In this document: one piece after another, positions 1 to 9,180 of the stretch | How positions within the stretch are numbered: the stretch's first letter is position 1 | How the letters are laid out: each line of letters starts with the position of its first letter | Assembly (NCBI GenBank): GCA_047974615.1 | Contig: JBKECM010000082.1 | Span: 50,275-114,274, forward strand | DNA from: JBKEBX01 sp047974615 | Lineage (GTDB): Bacteria; Bacillota; Clostridia; Lachnospirales; CAMZNU01 | Direction: 5' to 3' | DNA length: 64,000 nt | The notes under the pieces: model-generated | What the model saw: the letters and a program-made list of their open reading frames with translations, nothing else | Told to the model about the DNA's origin: nothing | The model's database searches: none | Made by a program: the position numbers and the translations under genes

Positions 1-1056
1 TCATTACCGAATCTTGAAAAACTTGGTTTTGGTAATATAACTAGTATCAATGGTGTTAATGAAACAAAAAGCCCTTTAGCCTATGTAACAAAGTTAGATG
101 AGGCTTCACTTGGAAAAGATACAATGACTGGTCATTGGGAGATGATGGGCATAAAAGTTACTAAACCTTTTAAGACTTTCACTGATACAGGTTTTCCAAA
201 AGAACTAATTGACGAACTTGAAAAAGCAACTAATCGTAAAATCATAGGTAATAAATCTGCTTCTGGTACTGAAATACTTGATGAGTATGGTGAACACCAA
301 ATGAAAACAGGGGATCTAATTCTTTATACTTCAGCCGACAGTGTGTTACAAATAGCGGCTCATGAAGAAATTATTCCTCTAAATGAGTTATATGATATTT
401 GTCAAAAGGCACGTGACTTAACTATGAAAGATGAGTGGAAGGTAGGACGTGTTATTGCTAGACCATACATTGGAACTGGTGTTAACAAATTTAATAGAAC
501 TTCAAATAGACACGATTATGCACTTAAACCTTTTGGTAAAACTGTTTTAGATTCTTTAAAAGAAAATAACTTTGATGTAATTTCTATCGGTAAAATAAAT
601 GATATTTTTGATGGCGAAGGTATTACTGAAGCTATAAAAACTGTATCAAATGATGATGGTATGGACAAGTTAATTAGTCTTACAAATAGAGATTTTACAG
701 GTCTTGCTTTTTTAAATCTTGTAGATTTTGATGCATTATATGGACATAGAAGAAATTCTGAAGGTTACAAAGTTTGTCTTGAAGAATTTGACTTTAAACT
801 TGGTGAATTTCTCGATAAAATATCTGATGATGACCTTGTAATGATTACTGCTGATCATGGAAATGACCCAACATATAAGGGTACTGACCATACTCGTGAG
901 TACGTTCCTCTTATAATGTATAATAAAAAGTTAACTAATAATGGTACATTAGATATTGGCGAAACTTTTGCAAATATCGGTGCTACTATTGCAGAAAATT
1001 TTTCAGTAGATGTTCCTAGTGGTCTTGGTGAAAGTTACTTAAATATTTTAAAATAG
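1..1056 (+). CDS. deoB: Phosphopentomutase, 5'-partial
   Basis: Interconverts (deoxy)ribose-1-phosphate and (deoxy)ribose-5-phosphate in nucleoside salvage. The frame is open from base 1 and no start is in the window, so the N-terminal metal-binding strand is missing; 351 residues are visible against about 390 in the family. Seen directly: the phospho-acceptor segment GKDTMTGHWE (bases 112-141) and the alkaline-phosphatase-superfamily metal motifs DFDALYGHRR, TADHGND and TDHTREYVPL near the C terminus. An internal ATG at 124 is not the start, because it lies inside the catalytic motif. It is the first visible gene of an operon with a nucleoside importer, deoC and deoD. Together they turn imported deoxynucleosides into acetaldehyde and glyceraldehyde-3-phosphate. 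Confidence 0.97.
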   Translation, partial: SLPNLEKLGFGNITSINGVNETKSPLAYVTKLDEASLGKDTMTGHWEMMGIKVTKPFKTFTDTGFPKELIDELEKATNRKIIGNKSASGTEILDEYGEHQMKTGDLILYTSADSVLQIAAHEEIIPLNELYDICQKARDLTMKDEWKVGRVIARPYIGTGVNKFNRTSNRHDYALKPFGKTVLDSLKENNFDVISIGKINDIFDGEGITEAIKTVSNDDGMDKLISLTNRDFTGLAFLNLVDFDALYGHRRNSEGYKVCLEEFDFKLGEFLDKISDDDLVMITADHGNDPTYKGTDHTREYVPLIMYNKKLTNNGTLDIGETFANIGATIAENFSVDVPSGLGESYLNILK

Positions 1057-1064
1057 GAGTGAAT

Positions 1065-2594
1065 ATGGAATATATAATTGAAATGAATAATATTTCAAAA
1101 TATTTCCCTGGTATTAAAGCTAATGATAATATTACTTTAAAACTTAAAAAAGGAAGTATTCATGCACTTTTAGGTGAAAACGGTGCTGGAAAATCCACGC
1201 TTATGAGTGTTTTATTTGGTTTATACCAACCTGATGAAGGTGAAATTTTTGTTAAAGGTGAAAAAGTACATATTCAAAACCCTAATGTTGCCACAAAACT
1301 TGGTATTGGTATGGTTCACCAACATTTTAAGTTAATAGAATGTTATTCCGTTCTTGAAAATATTGTTTTAGGAATAGAACCTAAAAAAAGTTTTGGTAGA
1401 GTTGACTTTAACTATGCTAAAAAAAAGATTTTAGATATTTCTAAAAAATATAATTTAGAAGTAGATTTAAATGCAAAAATAAATACTATTTCTGTTGGTA
1501 TGCAACAAAGAGTTGAAATCCTAAAAATGTTGTATAGAGATGCAGATATATTAATATTTGACGAACCTACGGCTGTTCTTACTCCTACGGAAATTGATGG
1601 TTTAATGGAAGTTATGAGAAACTTAACAAAAGAGGGGAAATCTATTGTTATTATTACTCATAAACTACGTGAGATTAAAGAAATTGCATCTGAATGTACT
1701 GTTATCAGAAAAGGTAAGGGTATTACAACTGTTGATGTTGAAAGTACTTCAATACAAGAAATGGCTGATTTAATGGTAGGTCGTAGTGTTATATTTAAAA
1801 CAGAAAAAAAAGAACCAAACCCTAAGGAAGAAATACTAAGAGTAGAAAATCTTGAAAAAATAAATTCTAGGGGGATAAAATCCCTTAAAAATGTAAACTT
1901 TTCTGTTAGAGCTGGTGAAATTTTAGGTATTGCAGGCATAGAGGGTAATGGACAAAGTGAAGTAATTGAGGCTATTACAGGTTTGGACAATAAATTTACT
2001 GGTAAAATTTTTATTCATGGTAAAGAAGTAACAAATCTTTCTATACGTGAAAAAACTTTAAGTGGCATTGGACATATTCCAGAAGATAGACATAAATATG
2101 GTCTTGTGTTAGATTATACTTTGGAAAACAATATTGCACTTCAAAACTATTTTAAGGAACCTATTTCTAAAAAAGGTATAATGAATAAAAAAGAAGTTAC
2201 AAAGCAGTCTGAAGAAGTTATCAAAAGGTTTGATGTGCGTTCTGGACAAGGCTCAAGAACTGTGGCTCGTTCAATGTCAGGTGGTAATCAACAAAAAGCT
2301 ATAATTGGTCGTGAGGTATTAAGACAACCAGATTTACTTATAGCTGCACAACCTACAAGAGGGCTTGATGTTGGTGCTATAGAGTTTATACATAAAGAGC
2401 TTATAGAGGCACGTGATAGCGGTAAAGCTGTGCTTTTAGTTTCTTTAGAACTAAGCGAGATTTTAAATGTATCTGACCGTGTCATTGTTTTCTATGAGGG
2501 CAAAGTTCAAGGTGAATTAATAACAAAAGATACAAATGAAAGAGAAATAGGACTTTATATGTCAGGTAGTATTGGAGGTCAAGATATTGAATAA
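1065..2594 (+). CDS. Nucleoside ABC importer, ATP-binding protein (NupO/YufO-like)
   Basis: Tandem ABC ATPase of 509 aa that powers a BMP-type nucleoside importer. The first domain is canonical: Walker A GENGAGKST, signature-like SVGMQQRVE, Walker B ILIFDEPTAVLTP. The second is degenerate, as usual in this family: GIEGNGQSE at the P-loop, a good MSGGNQQKA signature, and IAAQPTRGLD instead of a Walker B Asp-Glu. The start is ATG 1065, 5 nt after AGGAG (1055-1059). A GTG at 1059 overlaps that Shine-Dalgarno and is rejected. It begins 8 nt after the deoB stop and overlaps the next permease gene, so the genes are translationally coupled. Nucleosides are inferred as substrate from the deo neighbours; the family also contains simple-sugar importers. 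Confidence 0.93.
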   Translation: MEYIIEMNNISKYFPGIKANDNITLKLKKGSIHALLGENGAGKSTLMSVLFGLYQPDEGEIFVKGEKVHIQNPNVATKLGIGMVHQHFKLIECYSVLENIVLGIEPKKSFGRVDFNYAKKKILDISKKYNLEVDLNAKINTISVGMQQRVEILKMLYRDADILIFDEPTAVLTPTEIDGLMEVMRNLTKEGKSIVIITHKLREIKEIASECTVIRKGKGITTVDVESTSIQEMADLMVGRSVIFKTEKKEPNPKEEILRVENLEKINSRGIKSLKNVNFSVRAGEILGIAGIEGNGQSEVIEAITGLDNKFTGKIFIHGKEVTNLSIREKTLSGIGHIPEDRHKYGLVLDYTLENNIALQNYFKEPISKKGIMNKKEVTKQSEEVIKRFDVRSGQGSRTVARSMSGGNQQKAIIGREVLRQPDLLIAAQPTRGLDVGAIEFIHKELIEARDSGKAVLLVSLELSEILNVSDRVIVFYEGKVQGELITKDTNEREIGLYMSGSIGGQDIE

Positions 2595-3759
2595 TTTTTT
2601 AAAAAGCTTTGACGAATCCAAAGTTAAATATTTTACACCAGTAATTTCTGTTTTTCTTGGCTTATTAGTAGGTCTTATAATTCTTTATGCTTCAGGATAT
2701 AATGGTTTTGAAGCTTATCAAGAACTATTTAAAGGAAGTTTTGGCAATCTTAGAAGATTTGGAAATACACTGTCCTATATGACACCACTTATTTTTACAG
2801 GTTTATCTGTTGCGTTCGCATTTAAAACAGGACTTTTTAATATTGGTGCGAGTGGTCAATTCTATTTTGGTGGGTTTGTTGCAGTTTTACTTGGTGCAAC
2901 TTTAGATTTACCTTTTGGAATACATCATATTGTTGTTATGCTAGGTGGTATGATAGGTGGTGCTTTTTGGGGATTTATTCCCGGATTTTTAAAAGCGAAG
3001 TTTAACATACATGAAGTTGTAACTTCTATTATGCTTAATTACACTTCTATATGGGTTATACAATATTTTGCAAAAACTCTTATGCCGGGTAAATATGAAA
3101 CAGAGTCTTTAACAATTATGGAAACTGCATCATATAAAAGCGATTTCTTTTATAATTTAACAGGTGGTTCAAACTTGAATTTGACATTTTTTATCGGTAT
3201 TATAACTATAATCTTAATATTTATTTTGATTGAAAAAACTACTTTTGGTTTTGAACTTAAAGCAGTTGGTTTTAATAAAGATGCTGCAAAATATTCTGGT
3301 ATGAAAGTTAATAGAAATATAATTGTATCTATGGCTATTGCTGGTGCTTTAGCAGGTCTTGGTGGTGCTTTATATTATACAGGTTATCGTTCAAATATAA
3401 ATTATGGTGTACTTCCTAGTTTCGGTTTTGATGGTATTGCTGTGTCACTTTTAGCTTTAAATAGCTCTATTGGAGTTATGTTCTCATCATTTTTATTTGG
3501 TGTTTTACGTGGCGGTGGAGAGTTTATGGTTGCTAGTATAGGTATACCTAAAGAAATAGTTGATACTGTTATTGCTGTTATTATTTATATTTCTGCTATT
3601 TCATTACCTATTGAACTCTTTCTAATAAACATTATACGTGGTAAAAAAAATAAAAATACTAATAGTGATAAATTAGATACAATAAATGATAAAGAAAACA
3701 TAAATAATATTGTTAATAATAATGCTGTAGATAATGAAATGAATAAGGAGGAAGAATAA
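2587..3759 (+). CDS. Nucleoside ABC importer, permease 1 (NupP/YufP-like)
   Basis: Multi-spanning permease of the BPD_transp_2 family, 390 aa. Hydrophobic helices run from about residue 20 to 350, followed by a hydrophilic Asn/Asp/Lys-rich tail of about 40 residues that looks like a flexible cytoplasmic extension. The start is taken as TTG 2587, 8 nt after GGAGG (2574-2578); the upstream TTG 2572 overlaps that site. The gene overlaps the ATPase gene by 8 nt and the next permease by 1 nt (TAATG). The conserved block around GLFNIGASGQFYFGG matches this permease class. It pairs with the following permease to form a heterodimeric channel for nucleosides delivered by the BMP lipoprotein. Confidence 0.92.
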   Translation: MNNFLKSFDESKVKYFTPVISVFLGLLVGLIILYASGYNGFEAYQELFKGSFGNLRRFGNTLSYMTPLIFTGLSVAFAFKTGLFNIGASGQFYFGGFVAVLLGATLDLPFGIHHIVVMLGGMIGGAFWGFIPGFLKAKFNIHEVVTSIMLNYTSIWVIQYFAKTLMPGKYETESLTIMETASYKSDFFYNLTGGSNLNLTFFIGIITIILIFILIEKTTFGFELKAVGFNKDAAKYSGMKVNRNIIVSMAIAGALAGLGGALYYTGYRSNINYGVLPSFGFDGIAVSLLALNSSIGVMFSSFLFGVLRGGGEFMVASIGIPKEIVDTVIAVIIYISAISLPIELFLINIIRGKKNKNTNSDKLDTINDKENINNIVNNNAVDNEMNKEEE

Positions 3760-4736
3760 TGTTTCAGCTTGTATATGATATTATGCCTTATGCTTTAATG
3801 TTTACTGCTCCTTTGTTACTTGCTGCATTAGGCGGTTTAGTTTCCGAACGCTCAGGTGTTGTAAATATTGCACTTGAAGGTATAATGGTTGTTGGTGCTT
3901 TTGTTTCTGCTATTTTTATATATTATTTATTTAAAACGCCTGACGACTATTATATTGTGTGGTTAGCTTTACTTTGTAGTGGTATTGTTGGTATGCTCTT
4001 TTCATCTTTACACGCATTTGCTAGTATAAACTTATCGGCAAACCAAGTTATCTCTGGTACTGCTTTAAATATGATGGCACCGGCTTTAACTATATTTTTT
4101 GCAAAAAAACTTACTACTACTCAAAATGTTACTATTGTACAGTCTATTAAGCGTCAAACTATAGATGGTGAAGGTATTATTCCTTTTAACTTATCTGAAA
4201 TACCTATTGTAGGTAAAATGTTTTTTACAAATGCTTATTTATCTACTTTAATTGTACTTATAATATTTTTGTTACTTTGGTATGTTTTGTTTAAAACAAG
4301 TTTTGGTATGAGATTACGTGCTTGTGGTGAAAATCCTTCTGCTGCAGATTCAACTGGTATAAATGTAAAAGCAATGCGTTATATTGGTGTTTTGACATCT
4401 GGATTTTTAGCTGGCCTAGGTGGTGGAGTATATGTTTTAACAGTTGCTGGTGAGTTTACAGGTTCTGTAGATGGTCTTGGATTTTTAGGTTTAGGTGCTT
4501 TGATTTTTGGTAAATGGAAGCCTTTTAATGTTCTTGGGGCTGCTTTCTTTTTTGGTTTTACAAAAACCTTAGCCTCTGTTTCACCTGTAAATGAAACCTT
4601 AAGAAACTTCAATTTGCCTATGGAGTTTTATAATGCAATACCTTATGTTATAACTATTATTGCCTTAGTAATTTTCTCAAGTAATGCAGTTGGCCCTAAA
4701 GCTGCAGGTGAGCCATATGATAAAGGTAAAAGATAA
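3759..4736 (+). CDS. Nucleoside ABC importer, permease 2 (NupQ/YufQ-like)
   Basis: Second BPD_transp_2 permease, 325 aa, about eight hydrophobic segments. The segment SERSGVVNIALEGIMVVGA near the N terminus and GMRLRACGENPSAADSTGI in the middle are typical of the YufQ/NupQ branch. The ATG at 3759 overlaps the preceding TAA by one base and is served by AAGGAGGA within the end of the first permease gene. It is followed 14 nt later by deoC with its own TGGAGG site, so import and catabolism are on one transcript. Its partners are the tandem ATPase (1065-2594) and the BMP lipoprotein (6238-7431). Confidence 0.92.
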   Translation: MFQLVYDIMPYALMFTAPLLLAALGGLVSERSGVVNIALEGIMVVGAFVSAIFIYYLFKTPDDYYIVWLALLCSGIVGMLFSSLHAFASINLSANQVISGTALNMMAPALTIFFAKKLTTTQNVTIVQSIKRQTIDGEGIIPFNLSEIPIVGKMFFTNAYLSTLIVLIIFLLLWYVLFKTSFGMRLRACGENPSAADSTGINVKAMRYIGVLTSGFLAGLGGGVYVLTVAGEFTGSVDGLGFLGLGALIFGKWKPFNVLGAAFFFGFTKTLASVSPVNETLRNFNLPMEFYNAIPYVITIIALVIFSSNAVGPKAAGEPYDKGKR

Positions 4737-4750
4737 TTTTTGGAGGATTT

Positions 4751-5413
4751 ATGAAAAAAAGTAAATATATTGATCATACATTGTTACGTCAAGATGCTAG
4801 AAAAGAAGAAATTTTAAAATTATGTGAAGAAGCTAAAGAATATGATTTTGCTTCTGTATGTGTTAATCCAACTTGGGTTTCATTTGCAAAAGAATTACTT
4901 AATGGTAGTGGTGTAGATGTTTGTACTGTAATAGGATTTCCTCTTGGTGCAAATTCTTCTAAGGTAAAAGCATATGAAACAGAAATTGCTATTGCTGATG
5001 GTGCTACTGAAATTGATATGGTTATAAACGTAGGTGCTTTAAAAGATAAAGACTATGATAAGGTTTATGAAGATATTAAAGCCGTTTCAACTGCTTGTAA
5101 TGGTACTTTACTAAAAGTTATTATCGAAACTTGCTTACTTAATGATGATGAAAAAGTTAAAGTTTGTGAACTTGCTGTGAACGCAGGAGCAAATTTTGTA
5201 AAAACATCAACTGGTTTTTCTACTGGTGGTGCTACTAAAGAAGATATTGCACTTATGAGAAAAACTGTTGGAGAAAATATTGGTGTTAAAGCTTCAGGTG
5301 GAGTAAGAACACCAGAAGATTTTGAAATAATGATTTTAAATGGTGCTACTAGAATTGGAACTTCTGCAGGTGTAAAACTTATGCAAGGTGAAAGTTCTAC
5401 AAGTAACTATTAA
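4751..5413 (+). CDS. deoC: Deoxyribose-phosphate aldolase
   Basis: Class I aldolase that cleaves 2-deoxyribose-5-phosphate to acetaldehyde and glyceraldehyde-3-phosphate. Full length at 220 aa. The Schiff-base lysine is Lys151 in VKTSTGF, the second catalytic lysine is Lys180 in GVKASGG, and the proton-relay aspartate is Asp89 in EIDMVIN. The start ATG 4751 follows TGGAGG. It takes the product of DeoB directly. The downstream deoD begins 19 nt after the stop with AGGAGG. Nothing unusual in composition or length. Confidence 0.97.
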   Translation: MKKSKYIDHTLLRQDARKEEILKLCEEAKEYDFASVCVNPTWVSFAKELLNGSGVDVCTVIGFPLGANSSKVKAYETEIAIADGATEIDMVINVGALKDKDYDKVYEDIKAVSTACNGTLLKVIIETCLLNDDEKVKVCELAVNAGANFVKTSTGFSTGGATKEDIALMRKTVGENIGVKASGGVRTPEDFEIMILNGATRIGTSAGVKLMQGESSTSNY

Positions 5414-5432
5414 TTTTTTAGGAGGTTTTAAA

Positions 5433-6158
5433 ATGGCTATAAGTATACCTACACCTCATATTGAGGTAAAAGACAACAAAGATAATTCTGTTATTGCAAA
5501 AACAATTTTGTTACCGGGTGACCCACTAAGAGCTAAGTTTATTGCTGATACTTTTTTAAGTGATGTAGTTATGTGGAATACTACAAGAAATGCTTTTGGT
5601 TATACAGGTACGTATAAGGGTAAAAAGATTTCTGTTATGGGTACTGGTATGGGTATGCCATCTATTGGTATTTACTCATATGAACTTATTCATGGTTATG
5701 GTGTTGAAAATTTAATTAGAATTGGCTCAGCAGGGTCTTTCCAACCTGACTTAAATCTTTATGATATCGTTGTTGGTATGAGTGCATCTACGGACTCAAA
5801 CTATGTTTCAAACTTTAATTTACCGGGTCACTATGCACCTACAGCTTCTTTTGAACTTTTAGATAAGACTTTAAAAATCGCTAATGAAAAGGGGACTAAA
5901 GTTCGTGTAGGAAATATTTTGTCTTCTGATGTTTTTTATGGTGATGAAATAGATTCTTGGAAAAAATGGCAAAAAATGGGCGTATTATGTGTTGAAATGG
6001 AAGCTGCAGCTTTATATATGAATGCAGCCAGAGCTGGAGTAAACGCTCTTTGTATTTTAACTATAAGTGATAGTTTAGTTACACATGAAATTACTACTGC
6101 TAATGAAAGACAAACTGCTTTTACTAAGATGATGGAAATAGCACTCGAATTAGCATAA
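5433..6158 (+). CDS. deoD: Purine nucleoside phosphorylase, DeoD type
   Basis: Phosphorolyses purine (deoxy)nucleosides to base and (deoxy)ribose-1-phosphate, the substrate of DeoB. 241 aa, typical of the hexameric bacterial DeoD family. Seen: N-terminal MAISIPTPHIEVKDN, phosphate-site LLPGDPLRAKFIA, sugar/base site CVEMEAAALY, and the catalytic Asp in TISDSLVTHE. The start is ATG 5433, 8 nt after AGGAGG (5420-5425); a longer frame open from 5388 overlaps deoC and lacks family similarity in the extra residues. It is the last gene before an internal promoter that drives the binding-protein gene. Confidence 0.96.
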   Translation: MAISIPTPHIEVKDNKDNSVIAKTILLPGDPLRAKFIADTFLSDVVMWNTTRNAFGYTGTYKGKKISVMGTGMGMPSIGIYSYELIHGYGVENLIRIGSAGSFQPDLNLYDIVVGMSASTDSNYVSNFNLPGHYAPTASFELLDKTLKIANEKGTKVRVGNILSSDVFYGDEIDSWKKWQKMGVLCVEMEAAALYMNAARAGVNALCILTISDSLVTHEITTANERQTAFTKMMEIALELA

Positions 6159-6174
6159 AAAATACTACAAAATC

Positions 6175-6203
6175 TTTACTTTACATAATTAATAGTGTAT
6201 AAT
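6175..6203 (+). promoter_or_regulatory. SigA-type promoter for the BMP lipoprotein gene
   Basis: -35 TTTACT (6175-6180), 17-bp spacer, perfect -10 TATAAT (6198-6203). It lies between deoD and the lipoprotein gene and should give extra transcription of the binding protein over its importer subunits. Confidence 0.7.
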
Positions 6204-6237
6204 GTTCTAAGAGACTTATTTTATATGGAGGCATAAA

Positions 6238-7431
6238 ATGAAAAAATTATTATCTATAGGTATTATTGCAACTTTAGCTATTACTGCAACTGCATGTAGT
6301 TCAAATGAAACTCCTGCTGATACTGCTACTAGTACAGAAACTGAAGGTAGTACAGACAGCACAAGTGATTCACAAAGCACTGATGAGGCTGCTGACGTTG
6401 AATTATACAAAGTTGGTATGACTACAGACTCTGGTACTATTGATGACAAATCATTTAATCAAGGTACTTGGGAAGGTATCAAAAGATACGAGGAAGAATT
6501 TGGTACTATTGAATCTCGTTATGTACAACCTGCTGGTGAAGCTGAACAAGATTATTTAGATGCTTATGCAAATCTTGTTGATTTAGGTTATAAAACAATT
6601 TTTAGCCCAGGATACAAATTTGAAACTGCTGTATATAAAGCTCAAGAGCTTTATCCAGATGTAAACTTTGTAATTTTAGATGGTTATCCACATTCAGGTG
6701 ATTATGCAGCTGATATTGCAAGTAATACAGAATCAATTTTCTTTGCTGAGCAAGAATCAGGTTTTTATGCAGGTGTAGCTTCTGCTATGTCTACAAATAC
6801 TGGTAAAGTAGGTTTTATTGGTGGTTCTGAAATACCTGCTGTTCAAAAATTCGGTTGGGGTTATGTAGCTGGTATTGCATATGCAAACGAAAATTTTGGT
6901 ACTGATGTTTCTGTTTCTGAATATATTTATCAAGGCACATTTACTGATATTGCTGCGGGTAAAAGCTTAGCTGGTCAGTTTTATGATAACGGTTGTGACA
7001 TTATTTTTGCTGCTGCTGGTGGTGTTGGTGTTGGTGTTATTGATGAAGGTAAAACTCGCCGTTCAAACAGTGAAGATGTATGGGTAGTTGGTGTTGACGT
7101 TGACCAATATGAGTCTGGTAAAATGGCTGATGGTTCATCTGTTATTTTAACTTCTGCTATGAAAGATTTAAATGCTGCTTCTTATAATGCACTTGATGAA
7201 ATTTTAAATGGTACATTTAAAGGTTCTGAGATGATTACTCTTGATACTTCTAACGGTGGTGTAGGCTTACCAGAAGAAAATCCTAATCTTTCAGAAGAAG
7301 CTTTAGCAAAATATGAGGAAGTATATGCATCTGTTTTAGCTGGTGATATCGTTGTTCCTTCTACAGTAGAAGATTTAGAAGCTTTCTTAAGTGAACATGG
7401 ATATACTACTCCAAGTGGTGTTGTTTACTAA
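6238..7431 (+). CDS. BMP-family nucleoside-binding lipoprotein (NupN/YufN/BmpA-like)
   Basis: Surface lipoprotein that captures nucleosides for the ABC importer encoded upstream. The N terminus is a lipoprotein signal with Cys20 in ITATAC, followed by a Thr/Ser/Asp/Glu-rich linker to about residue 58. The BMP periplasmic-binding fold follows: TTDSGTIDDKSFNQGTWEG, the segment with NTESIFFAEQESGFYAG, and VGVDVDQYESG. 397 aa. ATG 6238 follows TGGAGG. Having the binding protein last in the operon behind its own promoter is unusual, as it usually comes first, but fits the higher copy number such proteins need. A strong terminator follows at 7453-7490. Confidence 0.93.
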   Translation: MKKLLSIGIIATLAITATACSSNETPADTATSTETEGSTDSTSDSQSTDEAADVELYKVGMTTDSGTIDDKSFNQGTWEGIKRYEEEFGTIESRYVQPAGEAEQDYLDAYANLVDLGYKTIFSPGYKFETAVYKAQELYPDVNFVILDGYPHSGDYAADIASNTESIFFAEQESGFYAGVASAMSTNTGKVGFIGGSEIPAVQKFGWGYVAGIAYANENFGTDVSVSEYIYQGTFTDIAAGKSLAGQFYDNGCDIIFAAAGGVGVGVIDEGKTRRSNSEDVWVVGVDVDQYESGKMADGSSVILTSAMKDLNAASYNALDEILNGTFKGSEMITLDTSNGGVGLPEENPNLSEEALAKYEEVYASVLAGDIVVPSTVEDLEAFLSEHGYTTPSGVVY

Positions 7432-7452
7432 TATAAACGAAATATAAATGTT

Positions 7453-7490
7453 TTAAAAGTGATGATGATTTTTTCATTATCACTTTTTTA
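7453..7490 (+). terminator. Intrinsic terminator after the BMP gene
   Basis: 12-bp stem AAGTGATGATGA (7457-7468) with TCATTATCACTT (7474-7485), one G.T pair, 5-nt loop, then a T run to 7489. A MITE-A copy begins 4 bp after the T run. Confidence 0.9.
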
Positions 7491-7493
7491 TTT

Positions 7494-7665
7494 GGCAACG
7501 TTGCAAAATTCAAGAAATGGCACATTGCAAAAGGAAAAATCAAATTTTCATATTTTTGACAAACGCCTGAAATGGCAAAAAAAGCCATTTCTACAGTTTT
7601 TGTCAAAAATCGCAAAGCCGTTATTTTTCTGTGAAAATGGATTTTCTATATTTTGCAATGAAGCC
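7494..7665. repeat. MITE-A copy 1
   Basis: 172-bp non-autonomous element. Left end GGCAACGTTGCAAAATTC; the right end read on the minus strand is GGCTTCATTGCAAAATATAG, giving inverted ends of consensus GGCWWCRTTGCAAAAT. It is flanked by a 4-bp duplication ATTT (7490-7493 and 7666-7669). No transposase is encoded. The interior is related to the copies at 9791 and 30923. Confidence 0.85.
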
Positions 7666-7695
7666 ATTTGGTTTAATCAACAAAAAATGGTATAA

Positions 7696-7707
7696 GGTAA
7701 CGTTACC
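7696..7707. repeat. 12-bp palindrome GGTAACGTTACC, possible collapsed MITE-A
   Basis: Perfect palindrome GGTAACGTTACC with TATA on each side (one extra A on the left). It resembles two MITE-A tips (GGCAACGTT type) joined end to end. It could also be a protein-binding site. Short, so the call is tentative. Confidence 0.35.
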
Positions 7708-7714
7708 TATAGAT

Positions 7715-7762
7715 AAAAAAATAGCTTATAGTGTACCTTAAGTACGCTATAAGCTATTTTTT
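7715..7762 (-). terminator. Intrinsic terminator of the DUF4026-like gene
   Basis: Long inverted repeat with AAAAAATAGCTTATAG on the left and CTATAAGCTATTTTTT on the right, plus an inner GTAC/GTAC pairing. T runs exist on both strands, so it can work in both directions. It lies about 50 bp past the stop of the minus-strand gene. Confidence 0.9.
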
Positions 7763-7812
7763 AGCAATTCATAGAAAATATCATATTTTGCTATGACGTC
7801 ATATGGTAAATA

Positions 7813-9144
7813 TTATAATAATAAATATAGATTTTCAGGAGTAATTTCTCCTATTTCTGAAAAAATTATCCAATCATTTATAAAGTTATAAGAAAATTCT
7901 ACAACTTCACCACTGTTAAGTTCTTCAATGTATATAGGTTCAGACATAAGTTCGCCTTTTATTGTTTTTTTGTCCGTATTTTTAATAAATTTAAACCATA
8001 GATTTTCATTTGTTCTATCTATTGTAACTTTATCTTCATCTATAGGGAAAGCTGCTTTTATTCTACCCTCTAAAATTTGAAGTTCGGGATTTTTTAAATT
8101 TTTAACGAATTTTTTTAAATTTGAAACAACTTCTTGTTTTTCGATAATTTTTACGAATAAATCGAAAAATTCCCTTGCCATAGTATTTTTACGTTCTTTT
8201 TCAATTAAACTTTCTGTAAAGGTTGGTTCAACTAAAAAAGGAACTAATTCAGATAATTCTTTTGTTTTATGTTCTATATAAGCAAATGCTGTTAAATAAT
8301 AATGATGCAAATTTTTTCTGTCATCACTGTTTGTTCCAATAATTCCGCGATATTTCTTTATCGCATCGCTAGAGTTATGCAATGATAGGTATATGTTTTC
8401 GCCAAGATAAATAGGCATACCTTCTTTTGGCATTCTATGTTCTACGAGGTTAGAAACTAGATATGGTAATAAAATGGAACATATTTGATAGTTTTCTAAA
8501 TTTAGATTTAAAAATTCTATATCATATATATTGCATCGTCTTAAACCTTCGGTATAAATCCACGTATTAGCCATATTATCATTAACAATATGCAAGTTGT
8601 ACATATAAGATGTATTTGGTGGTACTGAGGCGATTGCCATATTGTTTAGCCATTTTCCAGAAAAAAGAGCACGTGAAGAACAGTCTGCTAATGCACAAAC
8701 TTCACCAAATAGGGTATTTACAAGTTTTAATTGAAAGAGATAAGATTTACATATATTTTCATTAAACATAATTTCAGTAACTACGCCCATAGAATTTTCT
8801 AAGGCACTCATTTCTTCCTTAGAAAGATATGTTCTTTGTAAATAATCATCTTTAACAAAATCCTTAAAATATAGTTTTACAGAATATAAGGATCCTCTAA
8901 ACTCAATATTTACCTTTCTAATGGTTTCAGAAACATATGTTTCTGTATGAAAAATAAATTCTTTAGAGTTTTTTATACTTAATATAATTTCATCAAGTAC
9001 TAAATTTAAAAAAACTATATTATCAAAGCTTTTTGTTTTTACCATCGTTTCAAGAATTTCACTTGATGCAAGGTTATAAGGTATAGCCATCATATATGAA
9101 GGTACTTGTAATAAATTTGGGTTATTTAAATTATTATTTTTCAT
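7813..9144 (-). CDS. Uncharacterised protein with a DUF4026/DUF2314-like C-terminal part
   Basis: 443 aa, soluble, no signal peptide or membrane segment. The C-terminal 70 or so residues (FPIDEDKVTIDRTNENLWF, then IKGELMSEPIYIEELNSGE and NFINDWIIF) resemble the DUF2314 pattern (Trp, then G-x-L-x-x-x-P, then a final Asp-Trp). The N-terminal two thirds fits proteins annotated as DUF4026. This assignment is from memory of the pattern only; the function is unknown. ATG 9144 follows AGGTGAT. The gene is monocistronic: it has a terminator at 7715-7762 and no partner on either side. Three GTGAT repeats in 11-bp phase upstream suggest regulated expression. Codon use is like that of its neighbours. 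Confidence 0.75.
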   Translation of the reverse strand: MKNNNLNNPNLLQVPSYMMAIPYNLASSEILETMVKTKSFDNIVFLNLVLDEIILSIKNSKEFIFHTETYVSETIRKVNIEFRGSLYSVKLYFKDFVKDDYLQRTYLSKEEMSALENSMGVVTEIMFNENICKSYLFQLKLVNTLFGEVCALADCSSRALFSGKWLNNMAIASVPPNTSYMYNLHIVNDNMANTWIYTEGLRRCNIYDIEFLNLNLENYQICSILLPYLVSNLVEHRMPKEGMPIYLGENIYLSLHNSSDAIKKYRGIIGTNSDDRKNLHHYYLTAFAYIEHKTKELSELVPFLVEPTFTESLIEKERKNTMAREFFDLFVKIIEKQEVVSNLKKFVKNLKNPELQILEGRIKAAFPIDEDKVTIDRTNENLWFKFIKNTDKKTIKGELMSEPIYIEELNSGEVVEFSYNFINDWIIFSEIGEITPENLYLLL

Positions 9145-9164
9145 TTTATCACCTCATTTACTAT

Positions 9165-9170
9165 ATTATA
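9165..9170 (-). promoter_or_regulatory. Probable -10 box of the DUF4026-like gene
   Basis: The minus strand reads TATAAT (plus ATTATA, 9165-9170), 21 bp upstream of the ATG. There is no convincing -35 at 16-18 bp, which suits an activator-dependent promoter using the GTGAT repeats just upstream. Confidence 0.5.
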
Positions 9171-9180
9171 TAAATAATTT

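Noticed and set aside
7459..7695. 78-codon frame and its antisense partner behind bmp
   Set aside because: They begin in the bmp terminator and read through MITE-A copy 1.
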